Origin: Inia geoffrensis
Lineage: Eukaryota > Chordata > Mammalia > Artiodactyla > Iniidae
Length of the DNA stretch: 64,000 nt
Direction: 5' to 3'
Assembly: GCA_036417435.1 (NCBI GenBank)
Contig: CM070904.1
Location: 63,062,408 to 63,126,407 of the forward strand
This document shows positions 1 to 11,785 of this stretch, in pieces. Within the stretch, counting starts at the first letter, position 1, and each line of letters starts with the position of its first letter. The translations under genes were made by a program, and so were the position numbers. Below the pieces are notes generated by a model. The model saw only the letters and a list, made by a program, of their open reading frames with translations. It was not told the origin of the DNA and made no database searches.

Positions 1-833
1 TCCCAAACTGCACATAGGCTATAAGGGGGAAAAGGAAAAAGCAATATGGATGTTGCATAGAAAAATAAAAAGATGTTGCTTAAATAATTTAATTTCCCTT
101 GCCTATTTTTCCTGTAAAGCTTGTATAAATTCACATTATGATTTTATAGAGATAGTGAATACAAATATAACAAAGAATAAACAACAACAATAATCTCACA
201 TAGTCTCATCATGTGCTCAGTGTTTTAAATGCTTTAGATATGCTCATTCATTCAATCCTCAAAACTACCACAAGATTTAAGCAAGGAGCTATCCAAGAAT
301 GGAATCAGGATTTGAAACTTAGACAATAAGGCTCCAGAAACTGTGTGCCTAACCCTTCTGTTAGACGGTCTCTCAACAAAGCGGTGATACTTAATTCCTC
401 TGGTGTGCTACAGAAATGTTGTGGAGCTTGGTTCTATGGTGCCCTCTGTCCAGGGGTGATCAGCACAGAGCAATTGATGAATGAAGGACTAACGAGTAAA
501 TGAATGACTTGGGAAGGAGGTGTTCTAGAAAGCTTTTTTTTTTTTTTTTTCCATTCAAACAATATTTTAAAACCTGAAACCCAATGACAAGAGACAAAGC
601 ACATAGGCCACTCACCAACAGAGTAATCTGAAGTTCTCCAGTCACATTCTACTCAGCTTCCAAACCTTAAGAGCATCCTCAAATTGTAAAGTCAGAGATG
701 ATCTTGGATCTAGGATCTCTAATTCCAAAGATTAGAAAACTGTCAACACCATCAATTGAGAAAATCAATCTGAGTCTCAGATTCTTCCCCTGTGAAGTAA
801 AGGAATACAACAAGGTTATCTAAAGAACAGCAT

Positions 834-834
<1 letters not shown>
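1..834. other. Intergenic stretch with a MIR-like relic
   Basis: No gene seen. A 23-base region around 530-552 is mostly T. The part at about 200-365 resembles a MIR SINE on the + strand: it has the 'tcctcaaaactaccac' step followed by a degenerate 'gaatcaggatttgaaac' tail like the MIR core. The part at about 700-830 has a weaker MIR-like 'ctcagattcttcccctgtg' phrase. Both are old and diverged, and the rest is unassigned. Confidence 0.45.
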
Positions 835-883
<49 letters not shown>

Positions 884-892
884 ACACACACA
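835..892. repeat. (AC)n dinucleotide microsatellite
   Basis: An almost uninterrupted AC repeat of about 58 bases, with one interruption ('cacatacac') near 878. It accounts for the His/Thr-rich open frame that crosses it. It is likely length-polymorphic. Confidence 0.97.
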
Positions 893-2344
893 ATTACTCC
901 TACACTTCTAGCACTACCTCAATTTTTCCCCCTCAAACAATAGCTTGTGATTTTACTTGGAACCCACGTTTATTAAATCTTTCATCATGCCTCTGGCATC
1001 CCTCCAAATATGATCAAACGTAAAAGGAACGTAACTGGTAAACCAAAGAATAAATAACACACAAGAAATCTTGAAATCTCTCTGCAAGATTCAGCTGGTT
1101 AATCCTCCCAACAACCCCCTGGAGTCAAGCTAATCGTTTTCAAAGGTCAGATCTTTGAAAGCCTGACTAATTTTATTGAAGCTATAGAAAAACCCAGAGT
1201 TTAAGGATTATCCTTCCTGTCTCTCCCTCTTTTCTCTTTTCTCACTGCATTGTGTCGTAGAGGCTATAGATGGGCTAACATGTTTTTTATCTCCTTATTT
1301 ATATAGAATTACAAATTGGAACTATTAATCCTGCTAATGTTAGAAACTATATCAGGGCTAAATTACTGTACTGTGTGCTCGCATAGAAAATTATTGATGA
1401 CCTTAAGCACCTCACAGCAATTTCAATTTCATAAATTTATAAATCCAAAATAAATATGTTTCAGGTAATGCAAAAGCACCATTCATAAATTCTGGACCTT
1501 TGTGAAGGATCCAGGTAACTTCTATTTTCTCTATTCTAATAGCTAAATCATTTTCTGGGTTTCTCAGCTTAGAAAGAAAGTGCCTATGAGACTCATTCTT
1601 TTGGTTGGTGATTCTCATGAACCTCAGACAAGAGAAATCCCAGTACATAGATCAAAATGAAAGGGCCATTTGGCAATAAGCTATTGCTACCTTGGCCACT
1701 AAAAGAGAAAGTAGAATGTATAATACCTGAAACAACCCTTTCCGTGGTGAGGTACCTTCATTCCCTGATGAAATTCTGTCAATTTATAGAGATATTTTTA
1801 GGGAGACCTAGATAGTTCACCTTGTATCCTGTAGAAAGTATCATGGATTTTTATTTTATGAGATTTACTTAGCAATCCATAACAGATGAGAAAGGAAAAA
1901 AATTGAAGGCTAAGTAAGTCTGCAGAAACAAAATGTGCACTGTCATCTTCCTTAACTAATGGCATTGAATCTGTTCCAAGGCTGCCCTTTTTTTCTAAAT
2001 TGACACTTGAGAAAAGGCAGCAAGTCTAATACCTTCTCCACTTCTCCACAGGAGCCCAACTTCTGCCCCACCCTCCCATTCCTTTCCCATCACCTTATTG
2101 TCTCCAATTATACCATTCTTACATGCCCATCCTAAGGCCAAACTGGTAGATGTTGGGCAGGGATTGGAGGTGGCATATGCTCAGTTCATTAACTTCTTGG
2201 CAGGCTGGAAGCTTTCAAAACTGGACATAAGAAGGAATAAAAAGTGACAGAGAAAACACCTGAATTTCTTTTCACTGCCTCTAAAATGTTGTGCCCTCAG
2301 TAAATGAAGGAATTTGTATTCAATAAAGTGCATTATAATGGACA
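893..2344. other. Intergenic, nothing recognised
   Basis: AT-rich sequence without a convincing coding exon, RNA gene or clear repeat. Short open frames are not framed by splice sites and resemble no protein I know. Confidence 0.6.
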
Positions 2345-2595
2345 TCCCAGCTGCACTATAGTGAATTTGTTAAAAGCATGGACTTTGGAGACAGATGTCT
2401 GGGTTTCCACTTAATAGCTACATGCACTTGGATAAATTAGTTAACTTTCTTTATGCCTCAGTTTTTGTATCTATAAAAGAGCACCTTCCTCATAGGATAC
2501 TTCTAAGGATTAAATGAGGTGATACGTGTAAAGCACTTAGAATTGTGCCAGGACCACAGGAAATGCTATATAGGTATTACTCATTATTATCTCAT
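2345..2595 (+). mobile_element. MIR SINE
   Basis: Good MIR signature in order: 'agcatggactttggagaca', then the 'cttggataaattagttaac' step, then 'tttatgcctcagtttttg', then 'gattaaatgaggtgatacg' and 'gtaaagcacttagaa'. This is the near-complete tRNA-derived body of the ancient mammalian SINE. It is too diverged to be active. Confidence 0.8.
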
Positions 2596-3559
2596 CTGAG
2601 ATTTTAATAACCTTTCAATATTCCCAAGCAGCGGTCATTTATCCTATGCTTGATTTTTCCCCAGGACATGAAACTCATTATCTCCCAGGGTAACTTACTA
2701 TTGTTCTTAGTATTGTAATGTTGATCTTTCTACAGTGAACCAAAATTTGTTTTCCTTTTAGCTCCTACTTACTGGTCTGAGGTTTACCTTGGAGCTCTAT
2801 AGAAGAATTTAATTCAGGTATAAATACTGTTTCCTTCTCATTTTCTTTAAGCTAAATATCTTCCAATCCTGCAATCATACGTATGTAATATGGATGAGTA
2901 TTTAATAAATAGTTTGTCTGTGGTCTTTTTAAAGCGTGGTGCCTGGAAAGATGTGTCTGAAAGCAGAACTAGGGCTTCCCTCATTCTAGAGGGAATTCAA
3001 ATGTCCTATTCATTTTGGAATTTTTTTAGCATCCCTGTATTATAATCCACCTCAAATGAAACTCTTAGGTCATTTTTGTATTACTGCTACAAATTGCATC
3101 TCACCATCCCTTTCTGGCCTTATGCAATTTTTTCGTGTTTTTTGTTTGTTTGTAGGATGGTGGATGGTTGTAGGGTGATGCAGGCTGTAAGTGAGAGTAG
3201 TGATTACTCCTGTTATATTTCATGTGGCAGTAGCCTACAACATAAGTTTGTCAAGATATTTTTGGATTTTGGTTTTATCAACCTTCATTTCATCATACAT
3301 CACAAAGTGTCCTCTTCCTTTTGATAGTCAAAAGTATGTAGCCGTCATACAATGAGGATGACAGAGTACTGTGGAAACCAGGGTCATATTTTTATTCCTA
3401 GTCTCAAAAATAACAGGCCTAACATACTTCTTAACTGCTCAGGCTATCTGTGTACTTGGCAGCTTTGTTTTGTAACAAGAGTTACCCAAAACACTAAAAT
3501 GGTATCTACCTATCATCAAGACTGTAAATAATCCTCTAGAATGTTAAAAACCAAATTAA
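2596..3559. other. Intergenic, nothing recognised
   Basis: No exon or RNA gene seen. An 82-codon open frame (3076-3324, +) has unremarkable composition, no splice context and no recognisable motif. Confidence 0.6.
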
Positions 3560-3769
3560 GGGCTTCCCTGGTGGCGCAGTGGTTGAGAGTCCGCCTGCTG
3601 ATGCAGGGGACACGGGTTCGTGCCCCAGTCCGGGAGGATTCCTCATGCCGCGGAGCGGCTGGGCCCGTGAGCCATGGCTGCTGAGCCTGCCAGTCCAGAG
3701 CCTGTGCTCCACAATGGGAGAGGCCACAACAGTGAGAGGCCCGTGTACCGCAAAAAAAAAATAATAATA
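3560..3769 (+). mobile_element. CHR-1-type tRNA-Glu-derived SINE
   Basis: Full-length copy starting at 'ggcttccctggtggcgcag' and ending '...cccgtgtaccgc' followed by an A-rich tail with (ata) units. This is the cetacean/hippo CHR family, whose head derives from tRNA-Glu with A/B box promoter sequences. I could not define a clean target-site duplication. It produces spurious open frames on both strands. Confidence 0.93.
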
Positions 3770-3879
3770 TTTTAGAAAATTTTTACTTATAAAGCTATGG
3801 AAATGAGCAAAAAGCCACAAGGTTAGCCTAAAAGAAATCAGAACGAATTTACTGAAAATATGCAGAAAGGTACAAAATT

Positions 3880-4165
3880 GATTTTTAACCCTTGATCTTC
3901 TGCTTGCTCAGTTCCTGGATGTCTAGGCATCTCCTCATGAGTTGCTCTAGCTCTGAGAACTGCCTCTCTGCCCACACGGCACTTTGTACGTATCTCTGCT
4001 CTCATCTTGGCAATGGGCAGAGGAAAATGTTGTTTGACTATCTCTTTCTTAAGATCATGAGCTCCTCAAAGGCAAGAAAAAGCATTTTAATAATTCCTAC
4101 ACCCAGCACGGAACCTAACACATAATAGATAATACATGTTTATTGAGTAAGCATGCTAAATACAT
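3880..4165 (+). mobile_element. L2 LINE 3' end
   Basis: Ancient L2 3' region: 'gagctcctcaaaggcaag', then 'cacccagcacggaacctaac', then 'taatacatgtttattgagtaa' as the degenerate L2 terminal phrase. An open frame of 77 codons across it is incidental. Confidence 0.6.
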
Positions 4166-5865
4166 GTACCTACTGATACGAGATCCGTCATTAATTTAGG
4201 TTACAGCTTAAGTAGAAGAATTGTAAGAAGTAAGGACGTTTCCCCTTCCCTACTTCCTCCGTACTTCCACCAAATCCCCTTCCCCTGTTCACTATGACCA
4301 GAAATTCAGTTAAATAAGGACATTTTAATTCTACAAGTCACTAAGAGAGAAAATGTAAGTATCCCCATTGGAGCAATACTTTGGAATAAATTTATGTTAA
4401 GTTGCATAGTAGTGATACCGACTACTCCTCACAGTGCACTTTATAGAGACTGAGGTGGTAGCAAAAGAGAGTATCCATCATCCCTGCAGATCCCAGCCCT
4501 GCTGCGGCCATGGGCCAATGAGATCCTGTAGCATCAGCTCACCAGCAAGTAGAGGCTAGAAAAGTCTGTTCCTCCCACAGATACCGTGCCTGGAACATGG
4601 ATTTATACTGCAGGTGTCCTTGTAATAGTCTGAACGAAGTTTCCCAATTAAACACCTACCGCATGCAGCCCAGCTGCCTAACTAACTTCTTGGCCAGAGT
4701 TACAGGCACCTGGGTCCCGTCCTGAAGGAGGAAGTCTATCTCTGAATCCCAGTCAACAATGAAGAGCACAGGCTTCTGTGCCCTCCGCTATCGCCAGGGA
4801 AGACCCTGCTTTCCAGGGATTCTTCATCGGGAGGTCTTTCACCCAGACCTGCCTAGAGAACCTTGTTGTCCCTTGGTGGTGATTTCTTCATTCTTTGATT
4901 AACAAACCCTTGGCCATTCACCTCTGCCTGAATGGGAACCTGCCTCCCATTGTCTAATTTGGGATGGGAGCTCCCCACCCCCTGAATCCCCCCCTCTTCT
5001 AATCATTGGACCTTAATCCTTGCCAATCCCTCAGTACCAATTTGCTCCTTCCTCCCCTGCAGGAATCTCTGCATTTCTATCTGCTCCGGTCACATGGTTT
5101 ATGACTCTGAGAGGAAAAAAGGAGGGGGAGGGAATAGGAAAAGGAACCACTAGAGACAACAAAGATAAAAACTTCCATTCGCCTCACATGTTTTGCCTAG
5201 AGCCAGAGCCAGTCCGTGACAGAGTTTCTAAATTCCATGCACACAGCCAAAATTTCCTCCACAAGCGTCTCTAACTATAGCTTCTCTGTCTTGGCCTCAG
5301 GATCTTCTTGCAAACAGTGACCCGCCAGGTTGAGACCAATTATCCTGGATTAGCCAGTTCTGCTGGGGCTTGGGCTCATGCCAAGCTCACATGCCAAAGT
5401 AAATAGAAGAGGGAGGGAGCACAGAATAAAGAGATCAAAGGGGCATTTCCCAGTTAAGACATCAGCACTGCTTTAAAAAGTAATCATAAAAATTAAAATT
5501 TTTTTTAAAAACTATGTTTTTAAAATCCAATTCAAAAGTGTAAATTCTTGACAAAAAAACTTTTCTTTCCACCAATGGCTATCTCACTTTTTTGTTTTGA
5601 TTTGCTGTATTCGCAGTATTAGATAGGTTTTATTTTCCCATTACACACAAGAAAGTTTAATGTTTGATATCAGTAAGTTAATTATAAAATGTAAGGTGCT
5701 AAAGGAAATTAATACTTCATGATATGTTAGATGAGTAAATGAAATGTTTTTAATCATAAGCTTATTCATCACTTTATATTAATTCAGAATTATTTCCTTT
5801 TTATAGAATAATTTCTTCAGGAATAGTAATAACTCAGGTTTATTTAACATCTAATTTAAGAGAGG
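4166..5865. other. Intergenic; contains an unassigned GC-richer block
   Basis: No gene found. The segment 4481-5280 is clearly richer in G+C than its surroundings, with a run of pyrimidine-rich CCC tracts ('gctccccaccccctgaatcc'), and could be an old LTR or other unrecognised repeat. 5281-5865 is AT-rich and blank. Confidence 0.45.
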
Positions 5866-6030
5866 TGGTGTTTTAAAGTGGAAAAGAAACTAGACCAAGA
5901 ATCCAAAGTTCTAAATTCTAGTTCTTCTGCTAACTGTGAACCTTGGGGTAAGGTCTCAAACTCTTCATCTATAAAGTGCAGGAGTTGAACAAGGAGACTG
6001 CTCAATCGCTATAGTCCTTTTCCTGTTCAA
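5866..6030 (+). mobile_element. MIR SINE relic
   Basis: MIR-like order: 'tctaaattctagttcttctgc', 'tgtgaaccttggggtaagg', 'actcttcatctataaagtg', then a 'ggagttgaacaaggagactg' tail. Diverged. Confidence 0.65.
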
Positions 6031-6039
6031 GAACTTGCT

Positions 6040-6200
6040 ACACTGAGAAAAACACGCTCAGATTCAAAAGACAGATTTTAATCTGAGTGCTGCCTCTAAC
6101 TTTCTTGGTGACTTTGAGCATTTACTCTCTCCTGTTTCCTCATCTGTAATAAAAAGGAAATGGAACAGATGGTGTCTAAGGACATTTCCAGCTCTAAAAT
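6040..6200 (+). mobile_element. MIR SINE relic, second copy in tandem
   Basis: A second MIR-like unit directly after the first: 'gagtgctgcctctaac', 'ttggtgactttgagca', 'gtttcctcatctgtaata', then 'ggacatttccagctctaaa'. Two adjacent MIRs in the same orientation could be independent insertions. Confidence 0.65.
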
Positions 6201-8479
6201 TTTATAACAAAGAAAAATGTCTGGGGTGCATATGCCGCCTTCCATTTGCATGTAGAACTTGATGTTTTGCTCCAAGTAGCCTGAGAAGAATATATGTATT
6301 TGTAAAGCATTTCCCCAGTGTGCTCGCATATATGCTTATCCACATGAAGAGAGAATCTGAGGTCCCAGGGAGAAAAGCTCTTAAGAGCCTTTTATGTTTC
6401 ACCTCTCTTCTAAGTACATGAGGTCAGGCTCTGGAATCCAGCATAAACTTTAATATTACTCGGCTTCATCCTACTGACCTCTGTAGGCCATGAAGCAAAG
6501 ACAACTATACTCAAATCTAGTCTTCACCTACTGTTTATAAATATACTGCTCAGGTCAAAAAGTGACTTCTTAAAACCTAAAAAAAGCCATTTATCAAATA
6601 AGCTTACTTTAAAATTTTGCTACATGAAAATGTGCTTAATCCAAATATAATGTGGGGTTTACAATTTCTGGATTTTTGTTAAAACGTCCTAGCTCTTCAA
6701 GTAAAGTATCTTTGCTTCAAAAGGAAGTCAAAGCTACAGCCACGGTGGTTTACAGAACATTTTCTGGTAGTCTTTGCTTTGTTTCAATATCTTGCCATGA
6801 TTGGCTGTTGAAAGTTACAAAAAAGGAAGTCTTCAAGGCGGGGGATTTCTCAGTGGAAGTTCCCAGTTTAACTCAAGGGAGATCTCAGGACGGTTTGGGC
6901 GGCACTGCTAGAGACTCGAGGTAAAACTTCCAGACGCTGTAACTGCCTACTTTTTTAAAAGCAATAGTCTATGAAGGAAGCCTTGTGACCTGGAGAAGAG
7001 GTAATCAAAACTTTAGTAGTTCCTACCGATTCTCAAGCTAGCAAGGTGGCCTGGATGTCTTAAACTGAAGTGTTGCAGATTTGCTCTACAATTCCTTCTG
7101 TTAAGTGAGTAATTTATGACATGATTCAGTAATGCCTTTTATTCATTGCCACAGTTGGAAATTCAGCCTTTTAAAAATGGGGTCCCTAGCCAAGACTAAA
7201 GGAAAAAATTTTAAACTGTGATCTTTTTTGCATTCTTCTCAACTTTTAAGGTAGAATTTATGTCTTTATTTGAAATGATTTTTTTTAAGTTTATATCTGG
7301 AATATAGCCTTCTCCAGTGAGTGGTTTCTATAAGACTTAAAAGATATATATTTAGCATAAGTTAAGTTGTATACCACTTACTAGGTTGAAAAGTAAATAC
7401 TGTATATATTCATACTATTTTTGGTTAAATTTTTAAAGGTCAATTCTGGCCTGATCCAGTGTGTTCATTCAAACATTAACTCACGTTTACTATTTTTCTA
7501 TCTTCTAAGAAACACATGTTTATGAATATTTCTTTACAGTAAAGTATTAACCTTATAGAAAACTTTGCATTTCCTACCTTCGAACATTTAAATTTACACA
7601 ATAATAGCAATCCAGTCTTATTCTATTACCAACTGGCCTTTATTTTCACAAAAAAAATGAATATTAAAGATAGTATAGTATATTCTCAAGAATTAGTAGA
7701 TAGTTCAAAAAGATTAAACCTCAAGGATCATTACTATTGTTATATTAATAGCTGCCATTATTGAGTGTCTGCTACAGGGAAATGGTCACAGGATCTCCCA
7801 GCTAGTAAGTGGTAGAGCCAGAGCTTAACCATAAATCCACATCATTCCTTTTTCCATGGCTCTCTGTTACCACTGCCCTGCCTTCTTACAATACTGAAAA
7901 AGTATTTTGAGTTATCTTATCTAAACTGCAAACGGATGGGGGGGAAAGGACAATACTTGGCCAAGATCACAGAGAAGCCAAGTCATTCATAGAAGTTTAG
8001 AATTCATTCCTAGGTCTTCCTTGTCCTCACTTGCCCACCCCATCTCCTCACTCCCTCCAGGGCTCACTTCCACCTGGGCACAGGTGCACACATTAGTCTG
8101 CCTCCATGCAGGAGGGGGGACCTATGGCTGTATACGAGGTCTAACCTGACTGAAGTTCCTGCTAGCAACTAGAGCAACATCCAATTATTTCTCTTAAACA
8201 CTTATGACAATGAAAGAGATGGTCAACTGGAAGATTTAAAATAAATATGTTAAATTCCTCCCCAAAAGAGCTGGTTGGAACTTCATGAAACTTATGCACT
8301 AATTTGAAGAAAATAATTATCCTTACAGGAGAGAACCTTACTGTCTTCAAACATTCTTTCTCTCCACGTGTTAAGGCCTCAGGAAACATAGGTTGTTTGT
8401 TTATTATAAAATGTATTCCAATATATTTTATCTTCTTCATGTGTGTCATAGGGATGCTATCTTGATAGGGTTATTCTTT
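6201..8479. other. Intergenic, mostly unassigned
   Basis: AT-rich, no exon seen. A short MIR-like fragment may lie at 7755-7860 ('agctagtaagtggtagagcc'). Open frames here (for example 8162-8449, -, 95 codons) lack any recognisable protein similarity. Confidence 0.5.
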
Positions 8480-8830
8480 CCACAATATTTTCTAACTAAT
8501 TACTGCTGACATTTAGGAAAGTTCTTGATATCATAATTTTATCTTGCGTCCAGTCATTATATTGATATTTTATTTATTTCTAAATTATTCTAAATTATTT
8601 TAGGTAATTCACATGCAAAGCCTAGATAGGAAGAATTTACTTTTGTCTTCTTTTTTTCTTCTGGTGGTGACATTAGCCAGAACTTCTAGAACAGTGTTTA
8701 ATAGCAGAGGAGATAGCAGCCAACCTCATCATGTTCTCATCTCAGTGGGAATTTCCCTAGTGGTTAACATTAAGAATGATGTAGGCTGTTGGTTTGAGAT
8801 AAACACATTAATCATAAAGACCAAATAACT
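8480..8830 (-). mobile_element. Old L1 ORF2 fragment
   Basis: The + strand reads as the complement of the L1 reverse-transcriptase region: 'gccagaacttctagaacagt' and 'gttctcatctcagtggg' parallel the segment seen intact in the young L1 at 15800-15930. Highly diverged. Confidence 0.55.
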
Positions 8831-9614
8831 ACCAAATATGCTTCTAACCCTAGTTTGCTAAAAGTGTATCAAGGCTTCACAGTAAACTATATTCATTGTC
8901 TTTTTGATATCATCAGAGACAGCTGTATGGTTTTTCTACTTTAAACTATATAGTACCCTGTTGTTACACAATAGAGTGGTTGTATTTTTTTAAAATTACA
9001 TTTTGTTGTTAAAAATCATCCCTCAGTAATAAAAGTAGGTTTATAATTATAAAGTATATTTTGTTATTGCCCTGGTGAAGAGAATAAATTGGTTGATCAA
9101 AACAAACCAAACCTACACATTTCCTCATTTTCTCTTCAATCCACATGCTTAAACGCCTCTCCCCTATTATTTTGGCTTCACAATTCAGTTCACAACTCAA
9201 ATTAACAGAAAAGAATGAAAACAACGTGGCATAGCCAAGGAACCCTATCGAGGCAGAGCAACCAATACTCAAACAAAGCAGCTGTTCCTACACATTGTGC
9301 AAAAAGCTTTCTCCCTATTTTAACACTGCTAGCTGCAGACCACAATTCAGTTACAACCAACAGTGGTGTGCAAAATGTGTGTCCAAATACATTTATCTTA
9401 CACCAATTTATATTAAGAAAATACATACTGAAAAAGAATTAATGAGAATTTTTGAATTCCTATTCATAAGTGAAATTCATCTGTATTTTTATTTTCTGAT
9501 AAAAATACCAAAACTCTCCATGTTCTAAAAAAATTTCGTGGGACTTATCGGCTCCTTGAAATGTTTAAAGAGCATATCTTAGCACTCTGTCCTTGACACG
9601 CACTTTTGGAAGTA
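8831..9614. other. Intergenic, nothing recognised
   Basis: AT-rich. Several overlapping short open frames on both strands (9009-9528) have no recognisable product, start context or splice sites. Confidence 0.55.
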
Positions 9615-10186
9615 ATTCTTTAAAAGCTTTTCAACGTTTTCTATTGTTATTGATCTATTCAGGTTTTATGCCATTTTTTCGCACAGTTTAGGTTATTTGT
9701 TGTTTATAAATCAAATTTTATCAAATTTTTCAAATGTATTAGTATACAAGGTATTGTCATTTTTACCGTCTCCATAACCATACGGATAACCCTTTTCGTT
9801 ATGTTTTCTCTCTCTTTTTTACCTGATTGGACATGTCAAAGGGTTAATCTCTTGGATGTATCTCATTTACGGTTAGCTCTTTTTTAAATAATTAGTTTTT
9901 GCTTTTATCTTTATTACTATTTTCTTACTGCCTTCCCTTCCTGTTAGATTATTTTACTTTTCCTTTCCTCAGTTTTAGATTTGGATGCTTAGTTCATTTA
10001 TTTATTTTTTTTCTTTCTTATTTTGTAATGAAAGTATTTAAGGCTAGGAATTTTCTGAGTACCATTTTAACTGTTCTTACACGTTTATATCATTTTCACA
10101 TTATTTCATTATTATTTTATGTTTTTCTAACTGCAGTTTTATTTCCTCTCTGATCCAAGAGTTATTTAGGACAATAAAGGTTTTTC
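9615..10186 (-). mobile_element. Old L1 internal fragment
   Basis: T-rich on the + strand with 'ctctctgatccaagagttat' and 'gtttttctaactgcagtt', the complement of the L1 ORF2 segment between endonuclease and reverse transcriptase. Strongly diverged, with no long open frame on the sense strand. It abuts the 3' end of another L1. Confidence 0.55.
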
Positions 10187-11027
10187 TTGTTTTTTGGATT
10201 TTTTTTACCTAACAGACTTTATTTTCTTTGAACCGTTTTAGAGTTAGAGAAAAAATGAGTAAACACTACAGAGAGTTCCCATGTACCACCCTGCCTCTTC
10301 CCCCCCCACCCCTGCTCCCCAACATAGCTTCCCCTGTAATTAATGTATTAGTGTATGGTACATTTGTGACAATAGAGGAACAATATTGATACATTTTTAT
10401 TAACTCAGTTTATAGTTTATTCAAATTTCCTTATTTTTTCCTTTTACAAAAATTGAGGTAAAATTCACATAACAAAGTTAAACATTATAAAGTGAACAAT
10501 TTAGTGTTATTTAGTCCACTCACAGTGTTGTGCAACCACCACTTCTATCTAGCTTCAAAACATTTTTACCACCCCAAAAGGAAACCCTTTACCCATTAAG
10601 CAGTTGCTCTGCATTTCCTGCTCTCCTCAATCCCTGGTAACCACCAATCTGTGACCTGTCTATATGAATATACCTATTCTGGATATTCCATATAAGTGAA
10701 ATCATATAACCTGTGACTTTTTCTGTCTGGCTTTTTTTCACTTAGCATAGTATTTTCAAGATACATCCATGTTGTAGCATATGTCAGTACTTCATTTCTT
10801 TTATGGCCAAGTAATATTCTGTTGTCTGTGTATACACCATTTATTTATTCATTCATCTATTGATGGACAGGATAGTTGGGCTGTTTTCACTTTTTGGCTA
10901 TTGTAAACAGTGCTGCTATGACCATGCATTTACATTGTATGATTACCTATTTTCAATTCTTTTAAGTATATACCTCACAGTGGAATTGTGGGGTCACATT
11001 GTGGGCTACTTCTATGTTTAACTTTTT

Positions 11028-11233
11028 TTTTTTTTTTTTTTTGCGGTACTCGGGCCTCTCACTGTTGTGGCCTCTCCCGTTGCAGAGCACAGGCTCCGGA
11101 TACGCAGGCTCAGCGGCCATGGCTCATGGGCCTAGCCGCTCCGCGGCATGTGGGATTTTCCCAGACTGGGGCACGAACCCGTGTCCCCTGCATCGGCAGG
11201 CGGACTCTCAACCACTGCGCCACCAGGGAAGCC
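11028..11233 (-). mobile_element. CHR-1-type SINE inside the older L1
   Basis: Full-length CHR-1 in reverse orientation with a T-tract on the + strand (its A tail). It is flanked by a perfect 16-bp target-site duplication 'ctatgtttaacttttt' at 11012-11027 and 11234-11249, in the older L1 3' region. It is younger than that L1. Confidence 0.95.
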
Positions 11234-11357
11234 CTATGTTTAACTTTTTAAGTAACTGCCAAATTGTTTTCCACAATGACTGAACCATTTTACGTTCCCA
11301 CCAGCAATGCATGAAAGTTCCAGTTTCGCCACATTCTTGCCAACACTTGTAATTTTC

Positions 11358-11785
11358 TGGGTTTTTTGTTTTGTTTTGTTTCTTGTTTTTGGCTACATTG
11401 GGTCTTCGTTGCTATGTGCAGGCTTTTCTCTAGTTGTGGCAAGCAGGGGCTACTCTTCGTTGCGGTGCACAGGCTTTTCATTGTGGTGGTTTCTCTTGCT
11501 GCGGAGCACAGGCTCTAGGCGCGTGGGCTTCAGTAGTTGCAGCATGCGGGCTCAGTAGTTGCAGCACACAGGCTCAGTAGTTGTGGCAGGTGGGCCCGAG
11601 AGCCTGCAGGCTTTAATAGTTGCAATGCATGGGCTCAGTAGTTGTGGCTCGCAGGTTGTAGAGCGCAAGCTCAGTAGTTGTGGCGCACAGGCTTAGTTGC
11701 TCCACAGCACGTGGGATCTTCCCAGACCAAGGATCAAACCCACGTTCCCTGCATTGGCAAGTGGATTCTTAACCAGGGAAGTCCA
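11358..11785 (-). mobile_element. CHR-2-type long SINE inside the older L1
   Basis: Reverse-orientation long SINE. The + strand begins with a T/G-rich tail and 'ggctacattgggtcttcgttg', runs through repeated 'cagtagttgcagcacacagg' style units, and ends at the complement of the 'ggacttccctggtta' head (near 11785). This is the tRNA-Glu-related CHR-2 family. The internal 'agtagttg' units are amplified compared with the other two CHR-2 copies here. Confidence 0.88.
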